64,000 nucleotides of DNA from Paraburkholderia sp. HP33-1 (GTDB taxonomy: Bacteria > Pseudomonadota > Gammaproteobacteria > Burkholderiales > Burkholderiaceae): the NCBI RefSeq assembly GCF_021390595.1, contig NZ_JAJEJR010000002.1, positions 1,860,001 to 1,924,000 on the forward strand, written 5' to 3'. A program made the position numbers and the translations under genes. Positions 59,102-64,000 of this stretch are shown in pieces (position 1 is the stretch's first letter; each line of letters opens with the position of its first letter). The notes beneath the pieces were generated by a model. That model ran no database searches and was not told where the DNA came from. It saw nothing but the letters and a program-made list of their open reading frames with translations.

Positions 59102-61156
59102 ATGTCGTTGCTCGCTGACAGCAGTTCGCACGTCCGGGAAGTTCTTAACGTCGTCAACCATCAGTTGACCACGCGGCCGACAAGCGAATCCGTCGCTCAA
59201 TCGTGGGCGCGCTGCATCAACGAATTCCAGCTGGACCCCGCGCATTTCGTACCACCACCGGTGCTGACCGACTACGAACTCAGAGCCCGCCGGGAGGCGC
59301 TCGGCGATCTGATCGCGTGTTCGAAGCTCGAGATGACCACGCTCTATCAGCAACTGGCCGACCCCGAACTCGCGGTCGTGCTCGTCGATTCGGGCGGCGT
59401 CATCGTGCATCAGGTGTCGTCCGTGCCGTTTGCCGAGGCGGTCGCCGGCGACGGCTTTCGCGTCGGCGCGCTGTGGAGCGAGCGCGAAGCCGGCACCAAC
59501 GGAATGGGCACGTGTCTCGCGGAGCGCGACTGCATCGCCGTCTGTCAGCACGAGCATTTCTATCCGCGCTACACGTCGCTGACCTGCTCGGCCGCGCCGA
59601 TCTTCGACGACAGCGGCGAAATCGCCGGCGTGCTCGACGTCACGAGCCGCTCGAAGCTGCTGCAGCAGCACTCGCTGGTGCTGGTCGGCATGTCGCGGCA
59701 GATGATCGAAAATCGTCTGATCGATTCGCGCTACCGGCACGCGAACATGATCCATTTCCACAGCCGTCCTGAATTCGTCGGCACGCTGCACGGCGGCAAG
59801 CTCGCCGTCGGCGACGACAGCACCGTGCTCGCCGCGAATCGCAGCGCCCTGTTCCAGCTCGGCTTCCGCTCGCTCAGCGAGCTGCGCGGCCGGCGCATCG
59901 AGGAAGCGTTCAATGCGTCGCTCGAAGACATGATCGCGCGCAGCATTCGCGGCTCGTTCCATCCGGTCACCGTCTACAGCGCGAACGCGACGAACCGCTT
60001 TTTCCTCGTCGCGCAGGCGCCACAGAACGCCACCGGACGGGTGACGAGCCTGTTCATCACCAACCCCACCGTGCGCAGCAGCGCAGCCGAAAAACACGAA
60101 AAACACGCGCCGTCGCCGAAACTCGACGAAATCGCGCACCTAGAATTCGGCGACCCGCGCATGGCCTCGCAGATCCAGTTGGCCGCACGCGTGATCCAGC
60201 GCAAGATTCCGATCGTGCTGCGCGGCCAGACCGGCACCGGCAAGGAAGTCTTCGCGCAGGCGCTGCATAGCATCAGCCCGCACGCGGACGGTCCGTTCGT
60301 GCCGGTCAACTGCGCGTCGTTGCCGGAGAACCTGATTGAAAGCGAGCTGTTCGGGTATCGCGCGGGCGCGTTTACCGGCGCGCAACGCGAAGGGCGGCGC
60401 GGCAAGATCGTGCAGGCCAACGGCGGCACGCTGTTTCTCGATGAGATCGGCGACATGCCGCTCGTGCTACAGGCGCGCCTGCTGCGCGTGATCGAGGAGC
60501 ACGAGGTCACGCCGCTCGGCGCCGAGACCACCGTCAAGGTCAACTTCCAGCTGATCAGCGCGAGCCACCGCAATCTGCTCGAACTCGTGCAAAGCGGGCA
60601 GTTCCGCGAGGACCTGTACTACCGGTTGAAAGGTGTCGAGCTGAATCTGCCGACGCTGCGCGAGCGGGTCGACAAGCTGCCGCTGATCCATCATCTGCTT
60701 GCCGCCGAGACCGACGATCCGCCGGAGCTGACGCCGGAAGCCGAACACGCGCTCTTGACCTACGCGTGGCCCGGCAACATCCGTCAGTTGCGTCACGTCC
60801 TGCAGATGGCCGTCGCGCTGTCCGACGGTGAGCCGATCCGTTGCGAGCATCTGCCGCCCGAAGTCACGCAGCGCACGTCGGCGGCCGACATGCCCACCGC
60901 CTTGCGCCTCGCCAGCGCGGACATCGATGCGCATCTCGCCGACGAGGCGGACATTTCTTCGCTGAACGCGATCCAGCTCAACGAGCGCGAAACGGTGCTG
61001 TCGCTGCTCGACGAGCATCGCTGGAACGTCAGCAACGTCGCGAAGGCGCTCGGCATCAGCCGCAATACGCTGTACCGGAAGATGCGCCGCCTGCACATCC
61101 GGCTGTCGCACGAAGGCTCGCCGCCCGACGGTATGCCGCTCGATCTCGACGCATGA
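59102..61156 (+). CDS. AcoR-like sigma-54-dependent transcriptional activator
   Basis: 684-aa enhancer-binding protein. The N-terminal GAF-type sensor (about 80-200) has SEREAGTNGMGTCLAER and YTSLTCSAAPIFDDSGEIAG, as in AcoR. A second PAS-like region (about 230-325) follows. The AAA+ domain has Walker A GQTGTGKE (375-382), the sigma-54 loop GAFTGA (422-427) and Walker B GTLFLDEIGDMP. The C-terminal Fis-type helix-turn-helix (about 640-670) has WNVSNVAKALGISRNTLYRKM. A GGAGAC ribosome site precedes the ATG at 59102. It probably senses a C1 or alcohol-related signal and activates C1 genes. Its stop overlaps dmrB. Confidence 0.92.
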   Translation: MSLLADSSSHVREVLNVVNHQLTTRPTSESVAQSWARCINEFQLDPAHFVPPPVLTDYELRARREALGDLIACSKLEMTTLYQQLADPELAVVLVDSGGVIVHQVSSVPFAEAVAGDGFRVGALWSEREAGTNGMGTCLAERDCIAVCQHEHFYPRYTSLTCSAAPIFDDSGEIAGVLDVTSRSKLLQQHSLVLVGMSRQMIENRLIDSRYRHANMIHFHSRPEFVGTLHGGKLAVGDDSTVLAANRSALFQLGFRSLSELRGRRIEEAFNASLEDMIARSIRGSFHPVTVYSANATNRFFLVAQAPQNATGRVTSLFITNPTVRSSAAEKHEKHAPSPKLDEIAHLEFGDPRMASQIQLAARVIQRKIPIVLRGQTGTGKEVFAQALHSISPHADGPFVPVNCASLPENLIESELFGYRAGAFTGAQREGRRGKIVQANGGTLFLDEIGDMPLVLQARLLRVIEEHEVTPLGAETTVKVNFQLISASHRNLLELVQSGQFREDLYYRLKGVELNLPTLRERVDKLPLIHHLLAAETDDPPELTPEAEHALLTYAWPGNIRQLRHVLQMAVALSDGEPIRCEHLPPEVTQRTSAADMPTALRLASADIDAHLADEADISSLNAIQLNERETVLSLLDEHRWNVSNVAKALGISRNTLYRKMRRLHIRLSHEGSPPDGMPLDLDA

Positions 61157-61776
61157 CCCAGTCGTCGTCCCCCAGCGAGCCGGCACCCAAGGCCGCGCGC
61201 GATCTCGCCGACTTCAAGCCGGATGCGCGCTTCGCGTGGTGCGTGACCGGCTCCGGTCACATGCTCGAAGAATCGATCGCGCTCGCGAGGCGCCTGCCGC
61301 GCGTCGATCTCTTTCTGTCCGCGGCGGCCGAGGAAGTGCTGCCGCTCTATGGCTGGCCGCTCGATAAGCTGCGCGAAACGTTCCGCGTGCTGCGCGACAA
61401 CAGCGCAAGCGGCGTGCCGGTCGGCATGCTGTATCACGGCATTTATCACACGGTCGTGATCGCGCCCGCCACCAGCAATACGGTCGCCAAATGCGCGTAC
61501 GGCATCTCCGATACGCTGCCGACCAACATGTACGCGCAGGCCGGCAAGCAATGCATCCCGGGCATCGTCTTTGCATGCGACACCGAACCGAGCGTGATCA
61601 CGCATAGCCCGGACGAATGGGTCGAACTGCGGCCACGGGCGATCGAACTCGACAATGTCGAGCGTCTGGCGCGCTTCGAATATACGACGCTCGTGCGCTC
61701 GCTCGACGAACTCGAAGCGGCGCTCGCCCAACGCCTCGCGACTCTCGACCTCGCATGGACCACATCCTCTTCCTGA
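61153..61776 (+). CDS. dmrB: Dihydromethanopterin reductase-like flavoprotein (DmrB/AfpA family)
   Basis: 207-aa flavoprotein of the archaeal-flavoprotein/phosphopantothenoylcysteine-decarboxylase fold. FAWCVTGSGHMLEESIALAR is the FMN-site opening, and IAPATSNTVAKCAYGISDTL with PTNMYAQAG the classic flavin-binding segment. The C-terminal part carries several Cys (KCAYG, KQCIPGIVFACDTE), possibly for an iron-sulfur cluster. A homologue from Burkholderia xenovorans is known as DmrB, which reduces dihydromethanopterin to H4MPT. The start overlaps the regulator stop by four bases (ATGA). Confidence 0.87.
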   Translation: MTQSSSPSEPAPKAARDLADFKPDARFAWCVTGSGHMLEESIALARRLPRVDLFLSAAAEEVLPLYGWPLDKLRETFRVLRDNSASGVPVGMLYHGIYHTVVIAPATSNTVAKCAYGISDTLPTNMYAQAGKQCIPGIVFACDTEPSVITHSPDEWVELRPRAIELDNVERLARFEYTTLVRSLDELEAALAQRLATLDLAWTTSSS

Positions 61777-63137
61777 CCGGCCGGCTTGCCGAACCGAGCC
61801 TGCTGCGCGTGCTCAACGGCATGGCGCCGACGCCGTTCAGTTGGGAAGTCCGCGAAATCGGCCTGCAGGTCGCCGCGTTGATGACTGCTGAACTGATCCA
61901 ACGCCGCGTGAGCGCGCCGCTCGCCGCGCAGCGCGTGATCGTGCCGGGCCGCTGCCGCGGCGATCTCGACGCGTTGAGCGCGCACTATGGCGTGCCGTTC
62001 GAACGCGGCCCCGAGGAGGTGAAGGACTTGCCCGAGTATTTTGGCCACAAGGCGAAGCCGTTCGACCTGAGCCATTACGACACCGAGATTTTCGCGGAGA
62101 TCGTCGACGCGCCGCGCCTCGACCTCGACGGCATCGCCGCGCGGGCGCGCGAATACAGGCGTCAAGGCGCGGACGTGATCGACATCGGCTGTCTGCCGGA
62201 CACGCCGTTTCCGCATCTCGAAGACGCGGTGCGGCGGCTGAAGGCCGAAGGCTACCGCGTGAGCGTCGATTCGATGCGCAACGACGAACTATTGCGCGGC
62301 GGCCGCGCGGGCGCCGACTTTCTGATGAGCCTGAACATCGACAGCTTGTGGATCGCCGACGAAGTGCCAGCCACTCCGATCCTCGTCGCACGAGAACCCG
62401 GCGACACGGCCTCGCTCGACGCCGCGATCGACGCGCTATCCGCGCGCGGCCGCGCGTTTCTCGCCGATCCGATTCTCGATCCGATTCCGTTCGGGCTGGC
62501 CGCGTCGATTGCGCGCTATGTCCGCTTGCGCGAGCGTTATCCCGACATCGCGATCATGATGGGCATCGGCAACGTGACCGAGCTGACCGAGGCCGACACG
62601 AGCGGCATCAATGCGATGCTGCTCGGCATGGCGGCCGAATTGCGCATTGGGGCGGTGCTCACCACTTCCGTGAGTCTGCATGCGCGGCGCGCGCTGCGCG
62701 AAGCCGATGTCGCGCGCCGCGTGATGCATGCCGCGCGCGCGGCGCAGGTGTTACCGAAGGGCATCAGCACCGAACTCGCGACCGTCCACGCGAAACGCCC
62801 GTTTCCGTATAGCGCCGAAGAAATCGACGAATTCGCACGCGGCGTGCGCGATCCGAATTTCCGCGTGCAGGTCAGCACCGACGGCATTCACGTGTACAAC
62901 CGCGACGGCCACCGGCGCGGCGACGATCCATTCGTGCTCTATCCGCAACTGAATCTCGAGAAAGACGGCGGCCACGCGTTCTATATGGGCGTCCAGCTTG
63001 CGCGCGCGGAGATCGCGTGGCGGCTGGGCAAGCGCTTCGATCAGGACCAGCCGCTCGACTGGGGCTGCGCGCTCGACCGGCCTGAAGAAGACCTCAGCTC
63101 ATGGCGCGCGCCCGGTGAGACGATGAAAAAGCGCTGA
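61755..63137 (+). CDS. Dihydropteroate-synthase-like pterin-binding protein of the methanopterin island
   Basis: 460-aa protein. The N-terminal part (about 1-130; FLTGRLAEPSLLRVL) is a domain seen only in methanopterin-related proteins. The second part resembles a pterin-binding TIM barrel (EYRRQGADVIDIGCLPDTPF, GYRVSVDSMRNDELLRGG, MMGIGNVTELTEADTSGIN). Homologues are the orf7-type proteins of methylotrophs and archaeal DHPS-like proteins. It may condense the pterin with the ribofuranosyl-aminobenzene moiety. The start at 61755 overlaps the dmrB 3' end by 22 bases. Confidence 0.85.
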   Translation: MDHILFLTGRLAEPSLLRVLNGMAPTPFSWEVREIGLQVAALMTAELIQRRVSAPLAAQRVIVPGRCRGDLDALSAHYGVPFERGPEEVKDLPEYFGHKAKPFDLSHYDTEIFAEIVDAPRLDLDGIAARAREYRRQGADVIDIGCLPDTPFPHLEDAVRRLKAEGYRVSVDSMRNDELLRGGRAGADFLMSLNIDSLWIADEVPATPILVAREPGDTASLDAAIDALSARGRAFLADPILDPIPFGLAASIARYVRLRERYPDIAIMMGIGNVTELTEADTSGINAMLLGMAAELRIGAVLTTSVSLHARRALREADVARRVMHAARAAQVLPKGISTELATVHAKRPFPYSAEEIDEFARGVRDPNFRVQVSTDGIHVYNRDGHRRGDDPFVLYPQLNLEKDGGHAFYMGVQLARAEIAWRLGKRFDQDQPLDWGCALDRPEEDLSSWRAPGETMKKR

Positions 63138-63150
63138 CAAAGCAGCGCCC

Positions 63151-63858
63151 TCACTGCATGGCGGCCACGCCGGAGGCTTCGTCGACATTAGCCAGTTCGC
63201 CGCGCATGCCGCGAATCGCCTGCGCGCGATCGCTCGCGCCAAACACGGCCGATCCCGCGACGAACACATCGGCGCCCGCCTCGGCGACACGCGCGATGTT
63301 CGACGCCTTCACGCCGCCGTCTACTTCGATCAGCAAAGGCCGTCCGGTGCGCTGCATTGTCCTGTCGACACGCTCGCGCAGCAGCCGCAGCTTGTCGAGC
63401 GTTGCGGGAATGAACGCCTGACCGCCGAAGCCCGGATTGACCGACATCACCAGCACGACGTCGAGCATCTCCAGCACGTGATCGAGCACCGCGAGCGGCG
63501 TCGCCGGATTCAGCGCGAGCCCCGCGCGCGCGCCGTGCGAGCGGATCAGTTCGATCGTCCGATGCACGTGCAGCGTCGCCTCCGGGTGAAAGCTGATCAG
63601 GTTCGCGCCCGCCTCGGCGAACGCAGTCACGAGTGGATCGACCGGCGAGGTCATCAGATGCACGTCGAACGGCAGCGACGTGTACGGCCGGATCGCCGAG
63701 CACACCAGCGGCCCGACCGTCAGATTCGGCACGTAGTGATTGTCCATCACGTCCAGATGAATCCAGTCCGCGCCGGCCGCCGTCACGTCGCGAAGCTCGT
63801 CGGCGAGCCGGGCAAAATCCGCCGACAGCAGCGACGGAGCAATCAGGAATTCGCGCAT
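63151..63858 (-). CDS. rpe: Ribulose-phosphate 3-epimerase
   Basis: 235-aa TIM-barrel epimerase interconverting ribulose-5-phosphate and xylulose-5-phosphate. IAPSLLSADFARLADEL, ADWIHLDVMDNHYVPNLT (metal His/Asp), HPEATLHVHRTIELI, VMSVNPGFGGQAFI and EVDGGVKASNI are diagnostic. It may be an accessory copy dedicated to a carbon-fixation or C1-sugar cycle rather than the housekeeping one, since it sits at the edge of the C1 island on the opposite strand. Start ATG 63858 begins directly with the conserved N-terminus. It is 13 bases from the convergent gene. Confidence 0.94.
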   Translation of the reverse strand: MREFLIAPSLLSADFARLADELRDVTAAGADWIHLDVMDNHYVPNLTVGPLVCSAIRPYTSLPFDVHLMTSPVDPLVTAFAEAGANLISFHPEATLHVHRTIELIRSHGARAGLALNPATPLAVLDHVLEMLDVVLVMSVNPGFGGQAFIPATLDKLRLLRERVDRTMQRTGRPLLIEVDGGVKASNIARVAEAGADVFVAGSAVFGASDRAQAIRGMRGELANVDEASGVAAMQ

Positions 63859-63880
63859 CGCGTTCTCCGTGCCCGTGGCG

Positions 63881-64000
63881 TTAGTGATAACGGCTCGCCA
63901 TCGCGTCGAGCGGCAGTGGCTTGATGCGCGCCGCCTGCCCCGCGCAGCCGAACGCCTCAAAGCGCTCGACGCAGATCGCGCTCGCCGCCGCAGTGGCGGC
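63881..64000 (-). CDS. C-terminus of an unidentified protein (cut by window edge)
   Basis: The minus strand is open from the window edge to a TAA at 63883-63881, giving a 39-residue C-terminus ending in IKPLPLDAMASRYH, with AICVERFEAFGCAGQAAR before it. It lies 22 bases upstream of rpe on the same strand, so the two probably form an operon. Too little is visible for a family call. Confidence 0.55.
   Translation of the reverse strand, partial: AATAAASAICVERFEAFGCAGQAARIKPLPLDAMASRYH

Noticed and set aside
1..64000. CRISPR arrays, insertion sequences, tRNA or rRNA genes
   Set aside because: No regular spaced repeats, transposase-like proteins or recognisable RNA gene sequences were seen on either strand by reading alone; a dedicated tRNA scan was not possible.

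Overview
The window is GC-rich, gene-dense proteobacterial chromosome. It looks like a Burkholderiaceae member, most likely Paraburkholderia. That genus call is inference from gene content (PhaB, VanAB, a lanthanide-type XoxF, a tetrahydromethanopterin (H4MPT) island with a DmrB-type reductase) and was not tested by a search. No rRNA, tRNA, insertion sequence, phage gene or CRISPR array was seen.

Left part (1-12 kb): a partial Na/Pi cotransporter gene, acetoacetyl-CoA reductase (phaB), a small hypothetical gene and a secreted penicillin-acylase-family enzyme. Then vanAB with a divergent MarR regulator, an SBP56/methanethiol oxidase gene with a membrane-protein partner, and an exported lactonase-fold beta-propeller.

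Middle (12-33 kb): an accessory catabolic region. It holds two closely similar AraC regulators, an outer-membrane channel plus MFS permease, a compositionally distinct lipoprotein esterase, a two-component system, and a nine-gene minus-strand run from 32895 to 22192 closed by a good terminator. The run encodes two 4,5-dihydroxyphthalate-decarboxylase-like proteins, a LigJ-type hydratase, a LigI-like hydrolase, an MFS permease, a LigB-type extradiol dioxygenase, an HpcH aldolase, a ThDP enzyme and an exported PD40 propeller. A 31-base element conserved at 27 positions lies upstream of both the channel gene and the catabolic run, in the same orientation, which suggests one regulon.

Right part (33-64 kb): a zinc-finger protein, a DJ-1/GlxA-type pair and a small exported protein, then C1 metabolism. 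mxaRSACKL (41750 to 36288) keeps the canonical maturation order but has no mxaFI in the window. After a LysR/oxidoreductase/GlcG cassette comes xoxFGJ plus an unrecognised exported protein and a LysR gene. Divergent from xoxF runs the H4MPT island: pcd, beta-RFAP synthase, mtdB, an ATP-grasp protein, mch, a RimK-like ligase, a CitG-like protein, fae, a small Cys-containing exported protein, folB (opposite strand), an AcoR-like sigma-54 activator, dmrB and a pterin-binding-like protein. An rpe gene and a partial gene close the window.

Taken together, methanol (XoxF), methoxyaromatics (VanAB) and methanethiol (SBP56) can all give formaldehyde, which Fae, MtdB and Mch would carry towards formate. 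The formyltransferase/hydrolase genes (fhc) and PQQ synthesis genes were not seen here.
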